From NCBI GenBank assembly GCA_038250835.1, contig JBBSBY010000002.1, positions 1 through 64,000 on the forward strand: a stretch of DNA of 64,000 bases, read 5' to 3'. Shown here in pieces: positions 16,669 to 24,910 of the stretch. A model generated the notes under the pieces. The model was not told the origin of the DNA. It worked only from the letters and a program-made list of their open reading frames with translations, and searched no databases. Within the stretch, counting starts at the first letter, position 1. Each line of letters starts with the position of its first letter. The position numbers were made by a program, and so were the translations under genes. Source of the stretch: JBBSBY01 sp038250835 (GTDB lineage Bacteria > Desulfobacterota > Desulfomonilia > Desulfomonilales > Desulfomonilaceae).

Positions 16669-17889
16669 ATGATCAAGAACATTCGTATTAAAAATTTTAA
16701 AAACTTCCGGGATGTCGAATTTAATGTCAGACCACTGAATGTTTTTATAGGCGCGAACGGAACCGGCAAATCCAATCTTGGCAACTTCTTGCTGATGCTG
16801 AGTTTTCTTGCCTCGGGTCCTTTCAGCAGCGCCTTTGGACCAGGGCCGTTTACATTTCGGCAGACGTTGAGTAGACGAGAGAAGGAAGATCCGAATCCTC
16901 AGGATTTGGATTTGCATTTCGAGATAACTTTGGAAGTAGAAGGTGTAAACTACGATTATATAGTGGCTTTCACGGAAATCAGGAGGAATGAGTATTTAAT
17001 TAAGGAAGAAACTCTCCAGGAAGTACAAGGAGAGATCCTCTTCACCATCATGGACGTCAAAGCCCGTGAATCTAAAATGGCTCAGATGAGGAAGGGCCAT
17101 GCGTGGAATGATTCGGAAAAGCGCATACGATCGGTTGCCCAATATCTTTCAAAAATCAAGCGCTATAGATTTGTGCCTGATTTAATCAAAAAACCATCTG
17201 CCGTTCAAGATTCCTATCTCCTTGATCACACTGGAGAAAATCTTGCAGCCGTGGTTCACTTTCTTGAACGTAATCATCCGGAGAATTTTCATCGCATCAA
17301 TGCGGAAGTCAAAAGGAGCATTCCGGGTATCAAACGCGTTTTTACTCCCCATCTGGGTGATCCGCATCAAGTGGGAATAGGCGTCGAAGAATACGGCAAA
17401 TCCGGCTATTTTGTAGGTCCACAGTTATCGGATGGGCTTCTGGTGTTTCTCGCTCTTTGCACTCTGTTCAACCTACCGGATCAACCTAAAATATTTTTCA
17501 TTGAAGAACCGGAAACTTTTCTAAATCCCAACCGTTTACGTGTTTTAGATGGACTGATGCACAGATTTGCGGCCGCAAATCCTGATAAGCAGGTATTGAT
17601 AAGTTCTCATTCTCCCTATTTTATTGATTGGTCTGAAGAAAGACCTGAAGAGTTGACCCTGATGCACGATAGGGATGGTTGGATTGAATTGAGAAATTTA
17701 AAAGGATCTAAAGGATTACGAGATTTCTTGGAGGAGGATCCTTGGGGTCGGGATTGGGTTAACCAATTCTTTAGGGCGGATTATGCCGACGAGCCTCTGC
17801 CTCCATACAAGCAAGAACCGCCGATGATTGATGATAATTACTATACGGCCTGGGAACAAGATAATGAGGAAAAGCAGGCGGAGCAGTAA
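16669..17889 (+). CDS. AAA-family ATPase of the RecF/OLD type, no nuclease domain
   Basis: 406 residues with an SMC/RecF-like nucleotide-binding head. The N-terminal IRIKNFKNFRDVEFNV is typical, and Walker A is GANGTGKSN (residues 28-36). A signature-like stretch is QLSDGLLVFLALCTLF, Walker B is KIFFIEEPETFLNPNR, and a switch histidine lies in VLISSHSPYFID. Residues about 60-215 form a helical insertion. There is no TOPRIM domain as in OLD nucleases and no partner nuclease next to it, so it is unlike a complete Gabija or OLD defence unit. The C-terminal 40 residues are acidic and proline-rich. DNA-linked ATPase of unknown role. Confidence 0.85.
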   Translation: MIKNIRIKNFKNFRDVEFNVRPLNVFIGANGTGKSNLGNFLLMLSFLASGPFSSAFGPGPFTFRQTLSRREKEDPNPQDLDLHFEITLEVEGVNYDYIVAFTEIRRNEYLIKEETLQEVQGEILFTIMDVKARESKMAQMRKGHAWNDSEKRIRSVAQYLSKIKRYRFVPDLIKKPSAVQDSYLLDHTGENLAAVVHFLERNHPENFHRINAEVKRSIPGIKRVFTPHLGDPHQVGIGVEEYGKSGYFVGPQLSDGLLVFLALCTLFNLPDQPKIFFIEEPETFLNPNRLRVLDGLMHRFAAANPDKQVLISSHSPYFIDWSEERPEELTLMHDRDGWIELRNLKGSKGLRDFLEEDPWGRDWVNQFFRADYADEPLPPYKQEPPMIDDNYYTAWEQDNEEKQAEQ

Positions 17890-18154
17890 TAAGGATTTCA
17901 ATTAAGTCTGAAGCCAAAAGTCGGTCCCCAAGGTGTTTATCCCAATCCAGAAAAGATATGCGCACGCCGACCCGTGATTACTTTCTATCAGCTCTAATTT
18001 AATAGTTCAGAAGAATCGAAGCAAAACATGTTGACAAGCTAAAAAGGGTTTCGTTGTAACCCTCTTCAGCTTTGTAAGTATTAGCATCACAACTGCCGTG
18101 ACATGACTGAGATAGCCGGCTATAGCACGGTTAAACAGCAGGTAATGAAAAGAT

Positions 18155-19132
18155 TTAACCTTTGATCTCCCGAATCTTTTCCTCGAGAGCCGGCGCGACT
18201 TCATTTAGATCCCCGACTATTCCGTACTGGGCAACCCTGAAAATGGGCGCTCGGGCGTCTTTATTCACTGCCACAATCAAAGGTGATCCCTTGATTCCTC
18301 CCACGTGCTGAAAAGCTCCGCTGATTCCCAACGCCAGGTAAACTTTAGGTTTAACCTCGATGCCGGACGTTCCGACTTGATGATATTTGGGCAAGAATTC
18401 TTTGTCCACAATGGGGCGTGAACACGCTAGAACACCGCCCATTGTATTTGCTAAAGATTCAAACATCTCCATGTCAGGTTCATCTCCTATTCCCCTGCCA
18501 AGAGAAATGATGATATCCGCAGAAGCAATGTCAACGTCGCCCTTTTCATCCTCGGCATATTCAACGAAGCGCTTGGAAATTTTTGAGCCGGCGATTGGAG
18601 ACGCTATGGTTTCAATTTGGCCGTTTTGTGAAGCGGACAATTCGTAGGGAATGGAGCCCGGCCGAATGGTCACGACAATTCGCTCCGCATCTTTAAACGA
18701 CACTTCAGCATTCACTTTGTAATTGTAGATTTGCCGTGTGGCGATGAGTTTTCCATCTTTGATCTCCAGTCCAAAACAGTCAGTCGCAAGAGCGGCGTCC
18801 AACAACACGGAGAGACCGGGGGCAAGATCCAGGACGGAGTTTGAGTTTCCGATTACAAGCAGGTATGGACCTTTATCCGCCAGAAGTTTGGGAATGGCTT
18901 TGAGTATGGCGTCGGTATTAAAATGGTCAAAATTTGGGTCATCGACAACCCAAACCTTAGGGCATTCCTTTGACAATGTTGCAGCCAATTCCTGAATGTT
19001 TGAACCGAGCAGTAGGCACGTCAAGTCCGCGCCCAATTCACCCGCTATTTTCGACCCCAGGGCCAGGGCTTCCCAAGTTGCGTCTCTTAGCTGACCTTTC
19101 CTGTGTTCAGCGAGCACGAATATATTTTTCAT
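18155..19132 (-). CDS. etfA: Electron transfer flavoprotein, alpha subunit
   Basis: 325 residues carrying the FAD-binding half of the ETF heterodimer. The N-terminal domain starts IFVLAEHRKGQLRDATWEAL. The C-terminal FAD domain shows ISLGRGIGDEPDMEMFESLA, QVGTSGIEVKPKVYLALGIS and GAFQHVGGIKGS. It accepts electrons from acyl-CoA dehydrogenases and passes them to a membrane oxidoreductase. It begins immediately after the etfB stop, so the pair is one operon. The dehydrogenase and FeS oxidoreductase genes just upstream on the same strand are its likely partners. Confidence 0.96.
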   Translation of the reverse strand: MKNIFVLAEHRKGQLRDATWEALALGSKIAGELGADLTCLLLGSNIQELAATLSKECPKVWVVDDPNFDHFNTDAILKAIPKLLADKGPYLLVIGNSNSVLDLAPGLSVLLDAALATDCFGLEIKDGKLIATRQIYNYKVNAEVSFKDAERIVVTIRPGSIPYELSASQNGQIETIASPIAGSKISKRFVEYAEDEKGDVDIASADIIISLGRGIGDEPDMEMFESLANTMGGVLACSRPIVDKEFLPKYHQVGTSGIEVKPKVYLALGISGAFQHVGGIKGSPLIVAVNKDARAPIFRVAQYGIVGDLNEVAPALEEKIREIKG

Positions 19133-19927
19133 TTAGCTAATCCCCCCTTTCTCTTTAAGGATCTCCGCTAATCTAGCCGCAGCTTCTTCAGCGCTACCTT
19201 TTAAAATTTCAGCGCCTTCTCCCTCGGGGGGCATAGCCATGTTGAACATTTTAACTCTTGAGCCCTGCTCGCCGACTTCATTATTCGAAAGGTCTAAATC
19301 TGAAGTTCCCATCACCGGTATGTCCATGGAGGCGACTTTTCTAACTGCGCGAATCGAAACGAATCTGGGCTCGTTAAGGCCCGTCGCTACAGCAAGGACG
19401 GCAGGCAAATCCATTTGAATAATTTCGTAGAGACCACCCTCGAGTTCCTTATGGAAAGTTGCCCTGGAATCATCAATCTCGATTTTGGATACCAGAGTTG
19501 CACACGGGATATTTAGCATGGCGGCCAACATTCCCGGAGTTTGCGCGGCGCAATCATCGTCTGCCAATGTGCCGGTCAAAATCAGATTGTAAGGCCGCTT
19601 TTTTATAAATTCGGCCATAATTTTTGCCGTTGCAAATCCGTCTGAACCTTCGAAGGCATCGTCCCACAATTGGACGGCTTCATCCGCTCCTCGGGCCAGA
19701 CACTCCCTGAGCATTGATTCAGCGTCTTCAGGCGCCATAGTGATGACGGTGATTTTGCCGCCGCCGGAGCGTTCCTTAATTTGGACGGCTTCCTCTATTG
19801 CAAAACGGTCCCAGTCATTTAGATCGTAATCGAGGTCATCTTTTTTGATGTCCTCGCCGCCCCCGGCAATGGCCAGATCAGCTTCGGACGTATCCGGTGT
19901 CCACTTAACACAAACTATTATATCCAT
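19133..19927 (-). CDS. etfB: Electron transfer flavoprotein, beta subunit
   Basis: 264 residues, the usual EtfB length. It starts IIVCVKWTPDTSEADLAIAG, with an AMP-site region around VITMAPEDAESMLRECLARG, and the recognition segment LNEPRFVSIRAVRKV that docks on dehydrogenases. ATG 19927 is preceded by GGAGCA. It is the first gene of etfB-etfA. About 420 bases separate it from the FeS oxidoreductase gene upstream, and half of that is the second copy of the dispersed repeat. It therefore probably has its own promoter unless the repeat is read through. Confidence 0.96.
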   Translation of the reverse strand: MDIIVCVKWTPDTSEADLAIAGGGEDIKKDDLDYDLNDWDRFAIEEAVQIKERSGGGKITVITMAPEDAESMLRECLARGADEAVQLWDDAFEGSDGFATAKIMAEFIKKRPYNLILTGTLADDDCAAQTPGMLAAMLNIPCATLVSKIEIDDSRATFHKELEGGLYEIIQMDLPAVLAVATGLNEPRFVSIRAVRKVASMDIPVMGTSDLDLSNNEVGEQGSRVKMFNMAMPPEGEGAEILKGSAEEAAARLAEILKEKGGIS

Positions 19928-20144
19928 TGCTCCTCCGCAACAAGTTCAGAGCGCGACTTACATACGCGCTCAAATTTGGCATACGGGCTAAATAAATCTT
20001 GTGCCAATGCATTCCTTAAGTCGCACGGTCGCTTAGAAATCCACACGATCCAGCGCAGGTTTCGAGCGCGAGTTATTAAGCTGTTGTGAGAATGCTACGC
20101 CGGCTTCAGGAAATCAGTAAAGCCGGTAAAACTTTATACAAGAT

Positions 20145-20344
20145 TCTTCGAAAGTTCTGTCGAATAAAGCCTCTGAGCCGTCGTCTCAGCGGAAGCCGGC
20201 GCCCAGATCTTCCTGGATTCCAGCTTGCGCTGGAATGACGATAGTAAGCTCTGGAAGCATGACGAAGCTTTATATCTTTAAGTAACTCGGATAGCCGACT
20301 ATTGACTGGATTATCATGTTGATCCGTGATTACTTTCGAGAATC
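20145..20344 (+). repeat. Dispersed repeat family, copy 2
   Basis: The most complete copy, about 200 bases, lying between the FeS oxidoreductase stop and etfB. Its left end GATTCTTCGAAAGT and the complement of its right end, GATTCTCGAAAGT, match with a single base difference, so the element has terminal inverted repeats of about 13 bases. Inside, ATTCCAGC and GCTGGAAT form a short hairpin of REP type (around 20218-20238). The right end stops about two bases from the TAG of the leftward gene. The remaining part of this 418-base gap (19928-20144) holds no recognisable feature. Confidence 0.88.
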
Positions 20345-20345
20345 A

Positions 20346-22382
20346 CTATAAGTTCATGGAACGAGCGACCAATTCCACTATGTCGATTACCTCGATTTTA
20401 CCCTCATTTCCTGTAGTTTTTACTGCGTCCTCGATATTAATCAAACAAAAAGGGCAGGCGGTGACGATCATTTCAGCGCCAATTTCTTGAGCCATTTTGA
20501 CTCGTAGCTCACCCATTCTGATATTCTCTTCCTCGTTTTCGTACCACAAAAGTAAACCCCCGCCGCTACAGCAGAAACTGCGCGTCCTGCTTCGCTCCAT
20601 GTCACGGAATTTCATTCCAGGTATACTGCGCAAAATCGACCGAGGTTCGTTGTAAATATTATTATGACGACCGAGGTAGCAGGGATCCTGAAAGGTGACG
20701 ATTCGCCGATTGAGATAATCACCCGACAAGCTAAGCTTTCCTGATTGAATCAGTTTATCCATCAACTGAACCGAGTGAGTCACCGGGAATTTCACTGGAT
20801 AGTCGTTTTTTATGGTGTTGTAGGCATGTGGATCGAACGTCAAAAGTTCTTTGAAGTCTAACGATTGGAAGGCCGCAATATTCTTCTCAGAGACTTGTTC
20901 AAACAATCCTTCTTCGCCCAGGCGTCTAACTTCGTTGCCCGAATCCGTTTCGTTCTGACCCAGTATACCGAAATCAATTGAAGCTTTATCGAGAATGCGC
21001 ACAAAAGATTTGGTGATCTCCTGAATTCTGGGGTCATAAGAACCGCATCCATCTACGAAAAAGATATAATCCGCTGAATCGCCGGATTTTAGTTCTCTTA
21101 CTTCGATTTCTTCTAAATCCTTGGTCCATGCCGCTCGCTTTTGTCTTGCTCCCCCGTAAGCGTTACCTTTTTTCTTAATCTGCTGCATTGGTTTTTGCAA
21201 AGATTGCGGAAGTTCACCACGATCCAGCAGATAACGGCGCATATCCACTATTTTATCGATGTATTCGATAAATATGGGACACTCCTGCTCACAGGCGCCG
21301 CAGGTAGTGCAGGCCCAGATTTCTTTATCCGTAATTATATCACCTACAAACTCCTTACCGTTACTTTTGGGTGGGTCGCTAAAAACGGGATAATGCCGGT
21401 AGGCGTAATCCCGAGCCTTGATGCTTATCATCCTTGGAGACAGGCTTCGACCGACGATATTGGCCGGGCAATTATCCGAACACCTCCCGCAATCAGCGCA
21501 TGAATAGAAATCCAGCGCATGCTTCCACGTGAAGTCTTCAAACTTGCCGACGCCGCAACCCTCAAGAGCCATCCAATCGTCTACACCGTACCTCACGGGT
21601 TTAACGCCGCCCTTATTGAGCTTAGCAAAAAATACATTGGGAATAGCAGTTATGACGTGGAAATGTTTGGACATAGGTAAATAGTTCAACAAAGAGAAGA
21701 ACACCACGATGTGAGTCCAGTAGGCGGAAATGTGCAGCTTATTTAAAGCGGCGCCATCCAGATTGCCCAGCATATAAGAGGCTGAAGCAGCAGCGGGGAA
21801 CATCAACATATTAGGGTCATCGGATAATCTGATTGCGGTTCCATCGTAAAGCATATCGGTGATCATTAACAGCGCAACCATGCCGAGGATTACATACGCT
21901 TCATGTTCGTGCCCGCCGACGGAACCATGTGAATATCTGGCGGGTTTGAAGACAACCCTTCGGATTATCGCTATCACGCAAACGATCAGGACAATTAATA
22001 CTGCATAATCTTTAATAACTTCATAGGTTAGACCTACATAACCGGTCATAAAAGGTAAATGGAAGCCGGCCGAAAATCCTTTACCAATCAAAGTCAGCGA
22101 TCTTAAGGCGAGCAGGACGAAGCCCGCGAACAGGAGAATGTGAAGTATACCGGCGCCGAGATATCGCGGTTGCCGATACTGACCAAAGCCGTAAATGATT
22201 GCAAGTTTGAGACGTTCCGCTATTTCATTGAAACGCAAATCCGGCATGAGCTTTCTGAGCAGCTCAATTCGCCGCGTCATTATATATGTGAACAACAATA
22301 GAGCCAAAATTAGGATGGCAAGCGCAACCCTCGGCGCCGGTATACCGGCGATGGCCACGTTTGCGGGTTCCAAAACCGTCAT
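20346..22382 (-). CDS. Membrane-bound FeS oxidoreductase, ETF:quinone oxidoreductase type (EMO/DUF224-like)
   Basis: 678 residues combining membrane and FeS modules. The N-terminal 250 residues contain about six hydrophobic segments of a NarI-like cytochrome b fold (ALAILILALLLFTYI, GAGILHILLFAGFVLL). Two 4Fe-4S motifs follow, CADCGRCSDNCP and CTTCGACEQECP (roughly residues 295-370), then a CCG-domain pair with DGCGSYDPR, DPCYLGRHNN, CCSGGGLLLW and CPFC. This architecture is known for the oxidoreductase that passes electrons from ETF to menaquinone in syntrophic fatty-acid oxidisers. The neighbouring etfBA and acyl-CoA dehydrogenase support that role. Other HdrDE-like electron carriers share parts of it. 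Confidence 0.85.
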   Translation of the reverse strand: MTVLEPANVAIAGIPAPRVALAILILALLLFTYIMTRRIELLRKLMPDLRFNEIAERLKLAIIYGFGQYRQPRYLGAGILHILLFAGFVLLALRSLTLIGKGFSAGFHLPFMTGYVGLTYEVIKDYAVLIVLIVCVIAIIRRVVFKPARYSHGSVGGHEHEAYVILGMVALLMITDMLYDGTAIRLSDDPNMLMFPAAASASYMLGNLDGAALNKLHISAYWTHIVVFFSLLNYLPMSKHFHVITAIPNVFFAKLNKGGVKPVRYGVDDWMALEGCGVGKFEDFTWKHALDFYSCADCGRCSDNCPANIVGRSLSPRMISIKARDYAYRHYPVFSDPPKSNGKEFVGDIITDKEIWACTTCGACEQECPIFIEYIDKIVDMRRYLLDRGELPQSLQKPMQQIKKKGNAYGGARQKRAAWTKDLEEIEVRELKSGDSADYIFFVDGCGSYDPRIQEITKSFVRILDKASIDFGILGQNETDSGNEVRRLGEEGLFEQVSEKNIAAFQSLDFKELLTFDPHAYNTIKNDYPVKFPVTHSVQLMDKLIQSGKLSLSGDYLNRRIVTFQDPCYLGRHNNIYNEPRSILRSIPGMKFRDMERSRTRSFCCSGGGLLLWYENEEENIRMGELRVKMAQEIGAEMIVTACPFCLINIEDAVKTTGNEGKIEVIDIVELVARSMNL

Positions 22383-22466
22383 TATAACCTCTGGAATGCA
22401 ATAAGAACAGCTTAATGAAATGAAAACGTATAAAGATCTTCAGAAAACGGCAGATTATCTTAAAGA

Positions 22467-23144
22467 TTAAGAAATCAGTACCGCCAGAATTTTGGCGGGA
22501 TTGCTCCCGTGCGCTTTGACCAAATGCATGGCGCCGGAATCATAGTAGACCGCGTCTCCGGGTCCAAGAACATCCTTCTTATCTTCAATAACTATTTCCA
22601 TTTCGCCTTCAAGCACATAAATAAATTCCTGACCATCGTGACTCGATGGTTCCTCAGCTTCCGTGGGATGGAGAGTCACTATAAACGGTTCCATCAGACG
22701 GTCCTTTTTATTAGCGGCAAGGGACTCATACCCGTAACCGTATGAAGTCTGCTTGGATTCCCCAAATCTGGCCACGGATTGTCGTTCGCCTGCCCGAACA
22801 ATGGTATACGATTCTTCACCGGGGGATATAACATCGGCCATTTTCAGGGAGAGCGCCTTACTAAGTTTAATTAGCCGTCCGAGTGGTAACAAGCTTTTTC
22901 CGTGCTCGAGATCATCCAGTGATTGTTCAGGAATACCGGTTCTTTCGGAAAGCTCGCGTAAGCTGAATCCCCTTTGTTCTCTGGTTGCTTTAAGTTTAGC
23001 GCCGTGGCTGACTGCTTGTTGCTCGTCAATGTGAGCCCCTGCGTCCACACTCGGATCAGTCAAAAAATCAGGGCTTTCGTCCTCACTGTAAGCTGAGGCG
23101 GTCTTCCTGAATTCTTCGTATGTTTGCTCTTTTTTATCTTCCAT
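22467..23144 (-). CDS. XRE-family regulator with C-terminal cupin domain
   Basis: 225 residues from ATG 23144, selected because GAGAGGA sits just upstream; an upstream in-frame extension would overlap the previous gene. Residues about 50-105 form a helix-turn-helix (LKATREQRGFSLRELSERTG, IPEQSLDDLEHGKS). The last 80 residues form a cupin (HDGQEFIYVLEGEMEIVIED, LGPGDAVYYDSGAMH). Such proteins are ligand-sensing repressors or activators, often of the catabolic genes beside them. It lies between the acyl-CoA dehydrogenase and the membrane oxidoreductase on the same strand, so it probably senses a metabolite of that pathway and regulates the unit. Confidence 0.9.
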   Translation of the reverse strand: MEDKKEQTYEEFRKTASAYSEDESPDFLTDPSVDAGAHIDEQQAVSHGAKLKATREQRGFSLRELSERTGIPEQSLDDLEHGKSLLPLGRLIKLSKALSLKMADVISPGEESYTIVRAGERQSVARFGESKQTSYGYGYESLAANKKDRLMEPFIVTLHPTEAEEPSSHDGQEFIYVLEGEMEIVIEDKKDVLGPGDAVYYDSGAMHLVKAHGSNPAKILAVLIS

Positions 23145-23172
23145 TACAATTCCTCTCAGGGGATTGCCGGGA

Positions 23173-24336
23173 TCACATGGATCGTCCGGGAACGCCGATG
23201 TTTCGGGCAATGACAATACGCTGAACTTCAGAAGTGCCTTCGCCTATATCTAAAAGCTTTTGATTTCTATAGTGGCGTTCCGCCGCATAATCTTTCATTA
23301 GACCGTAACCGCCATGAAGCTGAACCGCGTGATTAGCCGCCCGATAATATGTTTCGGAACAAACGAGCTTTGCCATGGCTCCCGCTTTGGGGGTCAATTT
23401 GTTGTTGTCCATCAACCAGCACGCTTTGTAGAGCAATAATCTAGCCATTTCAATTTCCGTGTACATATCCGCCAGTTTAAAAGCGTTGACCTGGAAAGAT
23501 CCAATTGGGCGGCCAAATTGTGATCGCTTCTTGGAATAAGCCAAGGCTATATCGAAAGCGCCTTGCGCTCCGCCTAAGCCCATGGCGCCAATTGAAAGTC
23601 TGCCGCCGTCCAATGTTTTAAGCATTTGGTGAAAGCCGGCGCCACGTTTACCCAACAGATTTTCCCTGGGAACGCGACAATCCTGAAAGGTTAATTGACC
23701 GGTATTGGAAGCTCGCCAGCACATCTTGCCGTGCATTGTTTCGGTAATAAAACCCTTGGTCCCATTTTCGACAAGTATGCAGCTTACCTCAGGTTTTTTG
23801 GGGTCCGAAAAGTCGGTTATGCATTGAACTACACAAACTGCGCTGATATCGGTGGTTGAATTAGTGATGAATATTTTTCCGCCGTTTATAACCCATTCGT
23901 TACCATCAAGCACGGCGGTGGTTTTTCCGGCGCCCGCGTCGGAACCGGCGTCGGGTTCGGTGAGACCGAAGCTTGCCAAAGTCCTGCCTTGACACAAATC
24001 AGGGAGCCATTTTCTTTTTTGCTCCTCGGTTCCAAAATAGTAAATCGGAGCAATTCCCAATGAGTTCCCCGCAGCTATTGTGGCGGCCTGGGAACCATCG
24101 ATTCGGGCCACTTCTTCGACCATTATAATATAATTTAGATAACCGACATCACTGCCCCCGTACTCCTCAGAGACAAAAGGCCCAAAGAAGTCCAACTCGC
24201 CCATCTTCCGAACCAAATCGTAAGAAAACTCCTCTTTGTCATCCAAATCCTGAGCCACAGGAGCTATTTCTTTCTCTGCAAACTCCCTAACTACCTTCCG
24301 AGTCAGTTCCGCGTCCTTTGGAAGATCGAAGTTCAT
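23173..24336 (-). CDS. Acyl-CoA dehydrogenase
   Basis: FAD enzyme of 387 residues that oxidises an acyl-CoA to the 2-enoyl-CoA and passes electrons to ETF. Landmarks are the FAD/substrate loop SFGLTEPDAGSDAGAGKTTA, the middle beta domain (WVINGGKIFITNSTTD), QFGRPIGSFQVNAFKLADM, and QLHGGYGLMKDYAAERHYR near the C-terminus. The catalytic base is the Glu of GEGTSEVQR (about residue 366), in the position used by short- and medium-chain enzymes. Chain length cannot be read from sequence. It is the promoter-proximal gene of the leftward group running through the XRE-cupin regulator to the FeS oxidoreductase. Confidence 0.95.
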   Translation of the reverse strand: MNFDLPKDAELTRKVVREFAEKEIAPVAQDLDDKEEFSYDLVRKMGELDFFGPFVSEEYGGSDVGYLNYIIMVEEVARIDGSQAATIAAGNSLGIAPIYYFGTEEQKRKWLPDLCQGRTLASFGLTEPDAGSDAGAGKTTAVLDGNEWVINGGKIFITNSTTDISAVCVVQCITDFSDPKKPEVSCILVENGTKGFITETMHGKMCWRASNTGQLTFQDCRVPRENLLGKRGAGFHQMLKTLDGGRLSIGAMGLGGAQGAFDIALAYSKKRSQFGRPIGSFQVNAFKLADMYTEIEMARLLLYKACWLMDNNKLTPKAGAMAKLVCSETYYRAANHAVQLHGGYGLMKDYAAERHYRNQKLLDIGEGTSEVQRIVIARNIGVPGRSM

Positions 24337-24910
24337 GCTGTACCCCTAAACTGTATTTGAAAATAGAAGCAAAAAAAGCTTGCCGATTGAACATAAAGGA
24401 AAAGCTAGAGAATTTTAAATTCTGGAAAAAGCATATTTGAGGCTCGTAAAACGAAGCGAAAAATCAACGTAATGAGAAGATTTATCCAGTTCAGTAAATC
24501 CACGATTGTATATGGAAGACGAACCATTCTATTCATAATGAACTCAGTTTTGGGTCAAGGGGTGGGTGTAACGAAAAGCCGCGCGACGCTAACACATGCC
24601 GGCTTGAGTGCCAAGAAAATATCAGAGAAACTGAATGGTTGTCAAGCTTGTTAGTCGTCCATCATCCGCTGTCAATATGGAACAGTCAGCACTAACCGTA
24701 AATAACTCTATTATGAATGGAAGAATACGTCGTTGATATAATGGGTTCATCGCATCCGTCATGGATATTTACAAAACGACCTTAGATCTCCCCGTAAAGT
24801 AAAGGATAACGGTGTTTATTACTTCTCATTGGTTCAATAAATCAATTAACACACGACAACATTTTACTATGTGATATATTTACTCGCGATTCTAAAATCA
24901 CGAGGTCGTT
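24337..24910 (+). other. Intergenic region between divergent acyl-CoA dehydrogenase and glycogen phosphorylase
   Basis: A 574-base AT-rich stretch with no convincing coding sequence on either strand; a 60-codon open frame at 24472-24654 has no ribosome site or family likeness. It must contain the divergent promoters for both flanking genes, but no clear -35/-10 pair was found. No repeat copy lies here. Confidence 0.4.

Noticed and set aside
16669..17889. The ATPase as part of a Gabija or OLD defence system
   Set aside because: The TOPRIM nuclease domain and the UvrD-like helicase partner are both absent and the flanking genes are metabolic.
18112..18123. Perfect 12-base palindrome ATAGCCGGCTAT downstream of etfA
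   Set aside because: No T-run and no loop, so not a terminator; a short palindrome alone is weak evidence for an operator. It resembles one block of the dispersed repeat, but the rest of that repeat is absent.
24472..24654. 60-codon rightward frame upstream of glgP
   Set aside because: No ribosome site or recognisable sequence; probably an accident of an AT-rich intergenic region.
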